64,000 nt of DNA from Phycomyces nitens. Its lineage: Eukaryota; Mucoromycota; Mucoromycetes; Mucorales; Phycomycetaceae. The notes below the pieces were generated by a model. It made no database searches and was not told the origin of the DNA. It worked only from the letters and a program-made list of their open reading frames with translations. Location: positions 8,494,001-8,558,000 of the forward strand of contig JAHRBC010000001.1 of assembly GCA_022702545.1 (NCBI GenBank). The letters are read 5' to 3'. Positions 1 to 10,223 of this stretch are shown one piece after another. Position numbers and translations under genes: made by a program. Position 1 is the stretch's first letter. Each line of letters begins with the position of its first letter.

Positions 1-45
1 GTAGTTGGGAGGTAATCAGGGAGCCCTCGGAGAGCAAGCAGCGCT
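1..45 (+). repeat. Dispersed 45-base repeat, copy 1
   Basis: These first 45 bases recur at 17858-17902 in the same orientation with one mismatch (A here, G there, at repeat position 36). The sequences diverge immediately after the shared GCGCT, so that point looks like an element or insertion boundary. The repeat may extend left of the window. Which transposon family it belongs to cannot be told from here. Confidence 0.7.
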
Positions 46-105
46 TGTAATATTATAAAGATAAAATATTAATAATTGTCATTTAAACATTTATTCATAT
101 AGAAA

Positions 106-1345
106 ATGAACAACTTTGACATCTCCAAAATCTCTACCAGTAGTCCTATCTATGCATCTATTATGCGTAGTGCTATGGCTAATGTCCAGAACAGTGAACT
201 TACCACTGCATCTACTTCGGCCACTGTAACAGCAGAAGAGACATCCAATTACCAGGATGATAATGAAATCCGTAGCTTGCTAAACTCGGCAAATATCAAG
301 ATGGATTCTCTTGAAAATCAAAACAAGACAATTGCAAGTGAAGTGGGTGATTGCAAGACGTCAATTTCGCAGCTTGAGAAGGTCATTGATAGACTTGTCA
401 CTGGCCAAATCAGCATCAAGGATATTTTGTCTGGTGGAAATACTCCTGCAAGAACAATTGCAGTGGCCAGTTTGGTACCTCGGGGTGAGGAACCCTATGT
501 TGTTGGAAAGAGATATCCAAAGATCTCGGTAAGTCTTGACTAGACATAAAATCAATAAGAAGAGTATCTAAAACCAATTTATAGAAATTAATCAATGGCT
601 ATATCAAGCACCCAAACTTCACCAGTGACAACCCCGTCAAGATAATGGAGAATGATGCCAAGCAAGGGTGGTCCTTGACTAGCTACTACAACAGTAGCTA
701 TAACAATGCACTGGCCATAAGGCTGATCACCTACTTGGGAAGACAAGAGGCAGGAAAGGCGATCCCTTTGAATGATCTTGCCAAAATGGTAAAAAACCAT
801 TTTGTCAACCAGGTGCGCCAGCACCAGCGAACCCCAGAGGCTGCAGACAGAAAAAGACTTGCATGCAGAAGACGACAGCGAACTGTTACGGTAAGTTTAT
901 ATTTTAATCAATATAAAACTGTTATTTTCTTACACACTTAATATACAGATTCTTCGTCGCCGAATCAAGGCATACAACAAGTACAGAGACCAGATTGACA
1001 GAGAGATGGGCAGAAAAAATTGCGACCATGCCCTCCAAAAGGAAACCATGTCTGAAGATGAGACTGATGGAGAAGATAAGGTAAAGGCCTTTCGCCCTAG
1101 CTGGAGAAGTGACGAGGTAATTATTTTAGCATAGTTTTTCATATTAAAATTCTATATCTTTTATTAATACACCTTATTATATTCAATAGCTCCAGACTTT
1201 TATAGATCTTGTTGATGATTTTGCTTCCCAGTCACTAAAGAAAAAGGGAAGCTCCATTTTGAAACGCGTCCGAGTAGTTCGTCAAAAGGATATACCAAAG
1301 GATTTAGCAGTCCCATTGGCCGCGTGGACAATAAATAATGAATAA
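106..1345 (+). CDS. Coiled-coil, basic protein of unknown function next to Tnp2 transposase
   Basis: I do not recognise a named family. Four exons (106-528, 585-890, 949-1116, 1190-1345) join in phase to 350 residues; all three introns are GT-AG and 56-73 bases long. Residues about 50-110 look coiled-coil (SLENQNKTIASEVGDC region). A basic stretch (RKRLACRRRQRTVT, then LRRRIKAYNKYR) crosses the exon 2/3 junction, followed by an acidic SEDETDGEDK patch and FRPSWRSDELQTFIDL. The acidic patch plus RPSWRS layout resembles proteins I associate with Mucoromycota transposons; this is recall, not a search. The gene ends 179 bases from the 3' end of the convergent Tnp2 transposase, so it could be that element's second, DNA-binding protein. 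The reading frame is intact, unlike its neighbour. A role in transposition is inference. Confidence 0.75.
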
Positions 1346-1523
1346 ACTATCTATTTTATGTTTTATATTTTTTGGCTATCTTTTGCTGCAGATACTTTTG
1401 TGAGATAAGGATAGGTAAAGATATTTATTTTTAAGCATATATTTTTCTAAGAACAGGAGCAACAATCATGTTAACATTTCCTGTCTCAGTTGTATGCTCA
1501 CCAATGGCAACCGACAGCAAGAT

Positions 1524-4174
1524 TCAGTGCACTGGCAAGATATTTTGATAATCCCCTCGGGCAAAGGCAAACTCATTCAACTCTATCCCTTCATCACTTC
1601 TTGTGTTCAGACCAGATGACCTATACCATTTGACATAAGCAAAGGTATGATTGTCAGGTTGAAGAGTCTGGGGATTCACAAGCGAGTTGACAAACAAATA
1701 CTGAATCTGACCAGTAAAGGCACTTATACCACGGTCATTGTTCTCTTGGAAGATTGCCTGTATATATGACCCGCGGCAAACTGCACCATTGCTCCCTTTG
1801 TATATCTGGCCAAGCAAGTTGATTGATGGGAACTTCTGGATCATATTGTTGACAAAGACATTGCCGAACGAAGCTTGCTGGTAACTGCAAAGAGAATCAT
1901 TGTCATAGGAGTCTCTGTAGAACTCAAGAAGATGCTCATACTCTTCTTCTACCATTCGTTCATATTGCCCTAGGGAAAGTGGGAAGGCTGACGAAGGAAG
2001 AGGTTCATTGCCTTTGATGTTGACAGTACTGAACTGCGCGGAATCAAGAAAGACTTTTAGGTCAAACCTAGGAGAAGCAACTTGGAAATATGGGGCGGTG
2101 GTGACAGTGGTGGTTGCAGTAGACGCATGGACAATTGGAGCAGGAGGAGGAGTAAACTCGACGAGTTCAGAAAGCAATGCAATATACGATGCATTTCCAA
2201 TTACGGCCATCATTCTACAAGCAATATCAACCTTGCAAGAGTCCTCAAGATATTTTCGCATGAACGTGGCCTCAAAGCCGTCTCTCTTGTTCGTCGTGTA
2301 GTTCTTCAGTACACCATTGTACCTCTTGAAGCTGAAAAGCCAATAGCCGTATACTGGCCCAAAGTTGACGATCGTCTCATGAAGATGCAGATGTAGATGC
2401 ATGTTAGGTGAGATAAAATCTGCACCATACAAGTTCTGACATCCTTGTCCAAACAACTCCAAACAGAAATGGGCTTTGGCTAACTCGTCTTCTGATATGC
2501 TGGGCTTGGACAAGTATCGGCAGGCGTTGACGAAGCACATCCAATTGTCAAGATTGTCCCTTGGCAACCGGTCTTTCAAGAGGACAGGCGAGTATACCAG
2601 GCACCAGGACTTCCATTCGTCGGCCTTCATGAATGGGAAGTCCTTGCCAATCTTCTTCTTGAGGGTGCTCATATCTGGGGGAAAGACCATATTGTCAGCC
2701 TCTTGTTGCATATCGGCCAAGTCTCTGTTGGTGATCAGACCAGCTGATCTCCACTTCTCCATCACTCGCTTCAAAGTTCCCAAGAAGAGGTTATGCATCG
2801 GGTCAATGATGGTGCACTTGACTACATTAAAGTACTCAAGATTGTGGAGTTCCGACCAGCGGACTCCATTCTCCTTTTCCATTCTCTTTTGGTCTGCCTC
2901 ACTCGATGCATGCTTCCAGGCCAGGCATGAGGCCAACAAGAATGGTGTTCTCCTTCTTGTATCGTTCGTCTCGTGGCAAGTTGTTTATGGACATGTAGAT
3001 TGCCCCACAAGAGTAAGTAACCCCATCAAAAGGTTGAAACCAATCGATGTTTAGAGTCAACATGATTGATCGTTCATGAGCCACGAATTGCTGACCATTG
3101 CTGTCTTCCAGATTGCTCCACTTGGCACCATCATAGACATCAAACATCATGCCTGCAACTTGCTGTCTATGTCTCCAGTGATTGATACTGCTTTCGAATC
3201 CAGGGCGACAGAAGAGAACGGACAAGGCAGAAATCAAGGAGTTGTACATATACACCTTCTTTGGCAGTGCTATGTTTCTCGAAGGCTTGAAGAGATCGGC
3301 GCCACATATACCGCCAGAAAGTCTTCTGAAGTTGCAGCACTGGGGAACACCGTCAAACTCCATGTATGTCTTGTGGCACTCGCCACACACCATGTAGCGC
3401 TGGACACCTTTGCAGACTTGGTTGAACCCTGTCATGGAGGAAAGACCACTCAAACTCAATGGCAGACGGAATGATTCGCCAAAGTGCGCCAAAACCTCAT
3501 TGAGGAACTTGATCGAAATTGCTCCTCCAGAGCTTACAACATATTTTGATATGAAAAAGGTGGCAAAGGCAGCAATGAAAGCATGGGTGTTATCCGCTGG
3601 CATGTTGGAGGATGAGAATTGTTCTATTTGGGTTTTGTATATTAATATATGATATCTATGTTTTTCTTGTACTTTTACTAACCTTCAAATTCTTCAGCTT
3701 CATATTCAGAGCCTTCCATTGTATCAAGCTCAATGATATCCTCATCTTCATTTTCAGCTATAAACAAAAATTGGTAACAGACACAGGTAAGTTTTCCATT
3801 GTTTTTTTTTGGAGCAAAAAAGTAAATATTCAAGTGGCTGCAATTTATTATGCAATTTGAATAAAATTTTATACTTACATTCAACATGAGCATCAACATC
3901 ATGGACCTCGGCATCAATCTCCATGTTATTGTCATTCTCTATCTGAATTGCTTCAGCTGACAATGCTATATTTTTTAAAATGTTTAATTACACTTTGAAA
4001 TGCAAACAAATTATATATATATTACTTACAAGAAGCTGTCTGCATAAAATGTCTGACAAGATGATTATCAGCATGTCTTCGTGCTGTTTGGGCAGATACT
4101 GCTACAAATCCTTGGACATCAAGAGAGCAGACTGAGCACTGGCATTGAACTTCGTTATTGAAAGTGTTGTACAT
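1524..4174 (-). pseudogene. Tnp2-family transposase, internally deleted
   Basis: Exons read from the minus strand: 4174-4030, 3965-3879, 3757-3683, then a long exon from 3623. The start gives MYNTFNNEVQCQCSVC, a Cys-rich N-terminus followed by RRHADNH, as in Tnp2 transposases. Exon 4 carries the family hallmarks: a Cys region (MVCGECHKTY), CRPGFESSINHWRHR, then NIDWFQPFDG and ILVGLMPG. At about 2910-2940 the frame breaks. The second frame (to 1524) resumes at VRWSELHNLEYF, IDPMHNLFLGT and the C-terminal region. In the family, PGP is normally followed by well over 100 residues (replication of the LW, HN and CxxC segments) before the SELxxLxYF motif. Here they are absent, so a deletion with frameshift is the simplest reading. 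No usable intron bridges the gap. The product would be inactive. Confidence 0.85.
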
Positions 4175-4708
4175 ATTGTTTAAAGAGGTTATAGGATTGA
4201 TATAAAGAAAAGTGGTTCAGGAACATAGTTTATTTTGCTTGTTTTATAGTTCAGGAACCATTTACATTACGTACATGCCGTTATTATAAATATTAACAAA
4301 TTCACTTAATGATTGTATTTGGAAATTGACATTATTTCATTTTAAATATATGACTATATACCAAGTAGTTGTTTTGTATATACATCTTTTAATAATATGA
4401 TATCATGTCTATTTCTCCAACTCTTCATTAACCAAAGTACATCGTCATTAAAATATACTTTAACTAAATATATATTTCAAGTAGTCTCAGCTGCGCACTC
4501 TTGCCCATATTTGATAATTTATTTTCAACATCCCCAAGAATATTAATTTCGCGACCTTCAAAAGACAGAGAAAATATTGTAGTTGAATAATCAACAAAAA
4601 TAAAGACATATTCTAATGTCCATCCAATAGAACTACCAAATATTCTTAACGCCGTCTAAAGTGAGCAATCAAGAAAAGGGCTAATCCAAGACCTATACTC
4701 CCCTCGTT
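4175..4708. other. Transposon junction, no gene seen
   Basis: This AT-rich stretch lies between the start of the Tnp2 gene and the broken 3' end of the gypsy element. It contains two copies of GTTCAGGAAC (about 4212-4221 and 4249-4258), which may belong to transposon promoter or terminal sequence. No 3' LTR matching the 5' LTR at 9165-9451 was found here. Confidence 0.5.
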
Positions 4709-6610
4709 TCAATTGATATATTCAGAGTTGAAATCGGGTATTTTTTGCAGTGGGAGCCAATTGTCCTGGGAGTAGTTGGTATAACAACGAATGTGCTGTT
4801 CCAATATCTGGTTGATACGTTTGGTTTGATCATCTGACTCAGGGTGGAATGCGGAAGACAGAGAAGTAGTAGTGCCAAGGGCCTTGTGGAAGGAGCGCCA
4901 AAAGCAAGAGACAAATTGGGGATCACGGTCAGAAACAATATCAAGAGGAACACCATGGAGACGGACAATGTTGGCAATAAATAAATCTACGGTTTTGGGG
5001 GCAGTTACTGTCTTGTTATACGGGATGAAATGGGCCATCTTGGATAGCCGATCAACTACCACCATGATGCTATCAAAGGAACCAGATTGGGGAAGATCGG
5101 TGATAAAGTCCAGGGATACCGAGGACCAAGGTTGTTCAGGAACAGATAGCAGCATCAGATTACCATGCTTGGCATGTCTGGAGGTCTTGCTTCGGGAACA
5201 TGTTTCGCAGGTTGCAACATAGTCTTTTACATACTTTCGCATGCCAGGCCACCAGTATGCTTGAGCAACAAGATCAAATGTGCGAGCAACACCAAAATGA
5301 CCAGCAAGGAGAGCGTTATGGCAAGATTTCAGTACTTGGATACGGCAATTTCCATTGGGGACATATATACAACTATTTTTGTATAAGATGCCATTGACAA
5401 ATGTTAAGTCTGAGGATGGATCTAGGTTCTTAATGAAATCTTGGGCAGTGGAGTCAGTCTTGGTGTCTTGCTGTATGGTTTGTATGAGTGGTGTGGACTT
5501 GGAGCGGGTTGAGATGGCCCCCAGAATAAGCTGTTTTGGCTTGAGTAGTACTTGATTCTGGATGTCGTAGGCTTCATCACCTCCTTTAGGCTCATACTTG
5601 GGGCGGCGGGACAGAGCATCGGGCTTGCCTTGCATATGGCCAGGGCGATAGTGGATACAGAAGTTGAAATCAGCAAGGAAAAGGGACCAACAGACTTGAC
5701 GGCGGTTGAGACGGCGGGTGGTGGTGAAGTATTCGAGGTTCTTATGATCAGTGAATACAGTGATTGGGTGTTGTGATCCAACCAAGTGGTGGCGCCAGGT
5801 TTCAAAAGCATCGACAATGGCAAGCATTTCTTTGTCATAGATCTTGTAATTAATCTTGGCGGGCAAGAGCTTACGGGAAAAGAAGGCAACAGGATGGAGG
5901 ATCTCATCAGAACCAACTTGGGAAAGGACAGCACCAAGGGCAAAATCAGACGCATCGGTTTCGAGAACAAAAGGGTGGGAGAAGTCAGCATGGGCAAGGA
6001 TGGGTGCAGAGCAAAACTGAGACTTGAGGTTTTCAAAGGAATTCTGGGCTTCTGTGGACCAGACAAAGGGAACTTTCTTGGACAGAAGCTTGGTCATTGG
6101 CAACACAGCATGAGAAAATCCTTTGATGAAACGACGGTAATAGTTGGCAAAACCCAGGAACACTTGCAAAGCATGGACTGAATGGGGAGGCTTCCATTCT
6201 TGGATGGTTTTGACTTTGGCAGGGTCCATGGATACACCAGATGGAGAGATCTTGTAACCAAGGAACTCGACTTGGGACTGGTCAAAAGCACACTTTTCTA
6301 ACTTGGCATAAAGCCCATGATCAAGAAGACGTTTCAGGACTTGACGGACATGTTGATCATGATCTTCTTGGTTGGGTGAGAAAATTAGAATGTTGTCAAG
6401 GTACACCACAACAAAATTGTCAAGCATATCCCGAAAGACATCATTCATCATGTGCTGGAAAGTGGCAGGAGCATTACTAAGACCGAATGGCATAACAGTG
6501 TATTCAAAATGGCTGTAGCATGTTCTGAAGGCTGTTTTCCACTCGTCACCAGGCTTGACTCGGACAAGATTATATGCACCACAAAGATCTACTTTTGAAA
6601 ACACTTTCGC

Positions 6611-6896
6611 TGTAAGGAACCTCCAATTGGTCTTGACCTTTAGACCAATCATAACTGATTCCGTCTTTAATACTCTCTGACCAATCAAACTATTGTATTC
6701 ATTCCCATAGACAGAACACTTATAACACCAATCATAATTATCTTTTATAAATAGCAGACATAAACATATTCATATAAATACTAGTAGAGCTTGATCATAG
6801 AAAGATCAAGCAAACAACTTCTTTAATAAAGGAATCTATCTACATTTCTCTGTCTGTTTTCTCTGCCCTTGCTCCTGTCCAGATCGGTTCCTGACA
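6611..6896 (+). repeat. Solo LTR inserted in gypsy pol, with 5-base target duplication
   Basis: The 286-base sequence starts TGTAAGGA and ends TCCTGACA and is flanked on both sides by TTCGC (6606-6610 and 6897-6901). Its interior matches the reverse complement of the 5' LTR at 9165-9451: both share AGTAGAGCTTG, AGAAAGATCAAGCAAACAAC and a CATATAAATAC segment. It therefore lies in the opposite orientation to its host. Excision of the LTR plus one TTCGC restores an open pol frame. Solo LTRs arise by recombination between the two LTRs of an inserted element. Confidence 0.95.
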
Positions 6897-7289
6897 TTCG
6901 CATTTCCAAGACGGTCCAGAAGTTCATTGATGAGTGGCAGTGGGTATCGGTTCTTCACAGTAATCTTATTTAGGCCACGGTAGTCGGAACAAAGACGAAG
7001 AGAGCCATCCTTTTTCTTGACGAAGAGGATTGGGGCACCAGCAGGAGATTTGGAATGGCAGATAAAACCCTTTTTCAGGTTCTCATCAATGTATTCGCGA
7101 AGGGCTTTTAATTCTGGCTCACCAAGGTTGTATATAGGACCCCAAGGTGGAGTTGTACCTTCTTGAAGTTTGATTTTTATATCATACTTTTGGTGCTCAG
7201 GTAATAGATCTGCGTTAGCTTTACTAAATACAGGAGCAAGATCAGAGTACTTGGCAGGAATGTCAGTTGGAGGTGGGGAAGATGAGACA

Positions 7290-7640
7290 GAGACTGGGAA
7301 AGGGGGTACAGGAATGGACTGGGACTCGGGAGATATGAGCACAGAGGCAGAAACAGAGACAGGCGAAGGGACAGGTACAGAGATGGGCGAAGGAACAAGG
7401 GCAGAGACAGGCAAAGGAACAAGGGCAGAGACAGGCAAAGGAACAAGGGTAGAGACAGGCAAAGGAACAAGGGTAGAGATGGGCGAAGGGACAGGAACAG
7501 AGACAGGTGAAGGAACAATGACAGAGACAGGTGAAGGAACAAGAACAGAGGCAGACGAAGGGGCAGGAATGGACAAGAGAGATGCTTGGGAGACCGATGT
7601 GGAAATTGATTTTACAGAGACAGGAACAGGAACAGGAACA
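7290..7640 (-). repeat. Pro-Val-Ser tandem repeat inside gypsy pol
   Basis: Imperfect 24-base units encode an eight-residue motif of the type VPSPVSVP / LVPLPVSA, repeated roughly ten times between the protease and RT domains. It is probably a flexible linker. The same DNA gives long, spurious Glu/Gly/Thr-rich frames on the plus strand, which are shadows. Confidence 0.85.
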
Positions 7641-8085
7641 GAAGACAAGGAAGTTACATTGGGACAAAAGGAGACGGATTTCTTTTTCCATGATAAAATT
7701 ATGGGATCGTGGCTAGCACACCAACTGGTTCCAAGGATAACATGATAGGTCGAGAAGGGGAGTACATGGAAGCTTGCAAGTTTGGGATAACTACCAACAG
7801 AAAAGTTAAGTTTAGTGGTTTCCTTAGTAATAGCTCCACCTGCCAATTCTCGACCATCGACTACATAGATTGGCAAAGGAAGGTTTTTATTCTTGGTTGG
7901 GATATTATACGTATTTACCAAATCAGTGCTAATAAAGCTACTGTGGGCACCAGAGTCAATTAAAGCTTTGGTGTGAATTATTCTATCATCAAGTTTTATG
8001 GATACGGGCAAGACAAGGTGTTCTTTGGATCGGGTCAAAGGTAAGGGATCTGGTGGTAGTGGTTGATTGTCCAGGGTATTACCCC

Positions 8086-9072
8086 TTACTGGTAAGTCTG
8101 GACTTGGTCTTTTCCCTGGTCAGTAACAGCGTGGACGGCCATTGGAGTACCAGATTTAGCAGGACAGTTACGGGCCATGTGGCCATGGAGACCACAGTAC
8201 AAGCACAGACCTTGGGCACGGCAACAATCCTTTTCTTCTAGAGACAAAGGACCCTTTGGAATTGCCCAAGTGGCGTCAAGTTCCATTGGGGTGGGACCAG
8301 AGTAGTAGGCAGGGTTTGGCATTGTGGGACGAGGGGCAGGAGCAGACAGAGGTATAGGTTGGTTGTGGTTGTACTGGAAGTTGGTCGGGTTGGGTTGGGA
8401 AGTATGAGAACATTCCAAATGACGTACTTGGAAACGATTGTCAATACGTGTGCAGATTTTGATCAGATGGTTAAGTTTTTCAGGTGTTTCAAACCGGGAA
8501 ACTTTGTCTTTAATGTCTTTGTTTAATGCCTGGTAAAAGGCAGAGCACAGCGCCGATTCGTTCCATGACACATGGGCAGCCAAACGCCAAAATTCACCAG
8601 CCATCATTGCTACGGATTGGCGACCTTGTTTCATTGTCAGGAGTTTATGTTGGGCATCTCGGGACATATCAGGATTGCCAAAGGCAATTCTGAACTCATG
8701 GCAAAAGGCAGAGTAATTGTTTATGAACTCGGTGTTGTTCTGGCTAAGGTATGGTGATACCCAGGAGAAAGCAATACCACGGAGATGGGAGGCAGCATAG
8801 GCAACCTTGGTGCCATCATTGGCATATCGAGAAGGTTGACAGGTAAACAGGATCTGGAGTTGCATCAAGAAGTCGTTGGACCTACGATGGTCCCCATAGA
8901 AGAATTCGGGGTCAGCAATTCTGGGTTCAGGTGCAAGTTGTACGTTTTGGTGTTCAGGTTCAGAGTGAGGTTCAGGTTAGGCAGTTCGAGCACAAAGCTC
9001 TTCGAGTTCACGGCACATGGCCATCATTTCAGTCGTCATTTGTTCCATGGATAATTTGTTAGATTCAGGCAT
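8086..9072 (-). pseudogene. gag: Gypsy gag with CCHC zinc knuckle, one in-frame stop
   Basis: The start ATG at 9072 gives MPESNKLSMEQMTTEMMAMC. A TAA at 8977-8979 follows residue 31. The same frame then continues through the gag capsid-like core (FFYGDHRRSNDFLMQLQ, SWVSPYL, FCHEFRIAFGNPD) to the zinc knuckle CLYCGLHGHMARNCP (C-x2-C-x4-H-x4-C) and stops at 8086. Gag packages the element's RNA in virus-like particles. With the nonsense codon it would not be made full length unless re-initiated downstream. Confidence 0.92.
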
Positions 9073-9164
9073 GGTATAATATGAGGAAGCAGAGAGAGGG
9101 GAGAGCAGAGGGTTGGAGTATAGGGAATCCAGGGCGGGGTACAAGAGTTGTGAAGCGAACAAAC

Positions 9165-9451
9165 TGTCAGGAACTGATCCAAGCAGACAAGGCAAGAGAC
9201 AGAAACAGGAGGTTCAAGGATAAGTTATTTAATAAAAGACGTTGTTTGCTTGATCTTTCTACGAGCAAGCTCTACTGGTATTTATATGTTTTCTAGCTAG
9301 GGTAAAGATGTGTCTAAATATAATGATTGGTGATTGTGGCGGGTGTGTGTACAAGAAAGGAAAGTCTAAAGATAGCTATGATGTATTGGTCTTCTAGTTA
9401 GTATCTATTTTGGAATTGTGGTGTGAAGGCTGTTAGGAACCAATCCTAACA
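9165..9451 (-). repeat. 5' LTR of the gypsy element
   Basis: On the minus strand this 287-base LTR runs from TGTTAGGA to TCCTGACA, with short near-perfect inverted ends (TG...CA). It begins with a small palindrome (TGTTAGGATTGGTTCCTAACA region). The gag ATG lies 93 bases downstream. No obvious tRNA-complementary primer site starting TGG follows the LTR end. Its partner solo LTR is at 6611-6896. Confidence 0.9.
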
Positions 9452-9495
9452 TTGAGCGATTTATATGCTTACTTAACATTATCTTTCTTAAATAG

Positions 9496-10149
9496 CATTC
9501 CCATTGTATTAAATATCAGGCAATTTCTACACCTGATGGCATCACAAGTAGTCTCATTGGGCCATTTATTGGATCCACCCATGATACTAAGATTTTTGAC
9601 AAGTCCAAGACATTGGACAGGTTGATCTTGCACCTTGATCTCTTTAATTCCAAAAGTAATCCTGGTTTTCCTTTTGCTATTTATGGGGATCAAGCCTACA
9701 AGAAATCTACGCATTTATACAGGCCATATACAGCTTATGAGATTGACAATGATCGTAAGTTATATTTCAATTATAATATAGATTTTCTTTTCTAACACTT
9801 TTTTGTATATTTAGCTGTAAAAGTGGATATCAACAGAAAGATGGCACGTGCAAGAGTACAGGTAGAGATGGAGTTTGGTAAGGTAAGCCAATACTTCAAA
9901 TACTGTAAGTATAGATATGTGATGAAGGTTAGAGGACATGCCAAACCTGGGATGGTATACATCCTTTATACTCTATTCAAGAACTTCCATACATGTATAA
10001 ATGGTTCTGCAACGACGCAAATGTTTGGCCTCCAGCCTCCAGACATTGAGGAGTACATCACTGGGTTGATGCGGGAGCAAGATGCTGCAGACACCTTTGA
10101 TAGCATCGAGACTATCCTAGACAACTTGTCTAACATCGTTGAGGCTTAA
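9496..10149 (+). pseudogene. PIF/Harbinger transposase (DDE_Tnp_4), 3' half only
   Basis: Two exons, 9496-9754 and 9815-10149, joined in phase. Exon 1 opens at an AG acceptor with HSHCIKYQAISTPDG, then SSLIGPFIGSTHDTKIFDKS, the segment around the second catalytic Asp (the HD pair). FAIYGDQAYK follows. Exon 2 carries KMARARVQVEMEFGKVSQYF, with the catalytic Glu of the VExEFG box, and ends in the family's typical tail (NFHTCINGS, FGLQPPDIEEY). The N-terminal half with the helix-turn-helix and first Asp is missing. The gypsy 5' LTR begins only 45 bases upstream, so an insertion or rearrangement most likely removed it. The remaining exons have no stops. Confidence 0.85.
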
Positions 10150-10223
10150 ACGCATATGACTAATAAAAATATTATTTATCAGAAAATTTATCCTTCTCTT
10201 ATATGTAAACAAATATTTTTATT

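Larger units (their letters stand above)
106..4174. mobile_element. Probable Tnp2 (CACTA/Plavaka-like) DNA transposon, minimum extent
   Basis: This span covers two convergent genes: the unknown protein at 106-1345 (+) and the deleted Tnp2 transposase at 1524-4174 (-). I could not find terminal inverted repeats, so the true ends are unknown and the left end may lie outside the window. Grouping the two genes into one element rests on their tail-to-tail spacing and on the two-gene layout known for CACTA elements. Confidence 0.45.
4709..8101 (-). pseudogene. pol: Gypsy pol polyprotein (PR-RT-RH-IN), degenerate
   Basis: The pol frame is -1 to gag and is open upstream into the last gag codons, compatible with -1 frameshifting. 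The aspartic protease motif is [10 protein letters not shown]. It is followed by a Pro/Val/Ser tandem repeat, then RT ([38 protein letters not shown]). A solo LTR at 6611-6896 interrupts here; removing it with one TSD copy joins the two halves in frame at KVFSKVDLCGAYN. RT continues with PFGLSNAPATFQHMMN and the active-site box reads YLDN where YxDD is expected. RNase H has the FVLETDASDFALGAV motif. Integrase has the HHCC-type zinc region (HNALLAGHFGVARTF, CETCSRSK), DFITDLP and the terminal SDDQTKRINQ, where the catalytic Glu (usually QTERVNQ) is Lys. The protein stops 20 residues after NWLPL, before the usual integrase C-terminus. Clearly dead. Confidence 0.95.
4709..9451 (-). mobile_element. 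Ty3/gypsy LTR retrotransposon, 3'-truncated and interrupted
   Basis: Reading the minus strand: 5' LTR (9451-9165), gag (9072-8086), then pol with protease, reverse transcriptase, RNase H and integrase, which ends early at about 4709. The 3' LTR and the integrase C-terminus are missing. A solo LTR of a related element sits inside the reverse transcriptase in the opposite direction. The gag-protease-RT-RH-IN order identifies Ty3/gypsy. Confidence 0.95.

Noticed and set aside
7170..7745. Long plus-strand frame rich in Glu-Thr-Gly repeats
   Set aside because: Mirror of the Pro-Val-Ser repeat in gypsy pol on the other strand; repetitive DNA keeps all frames open.
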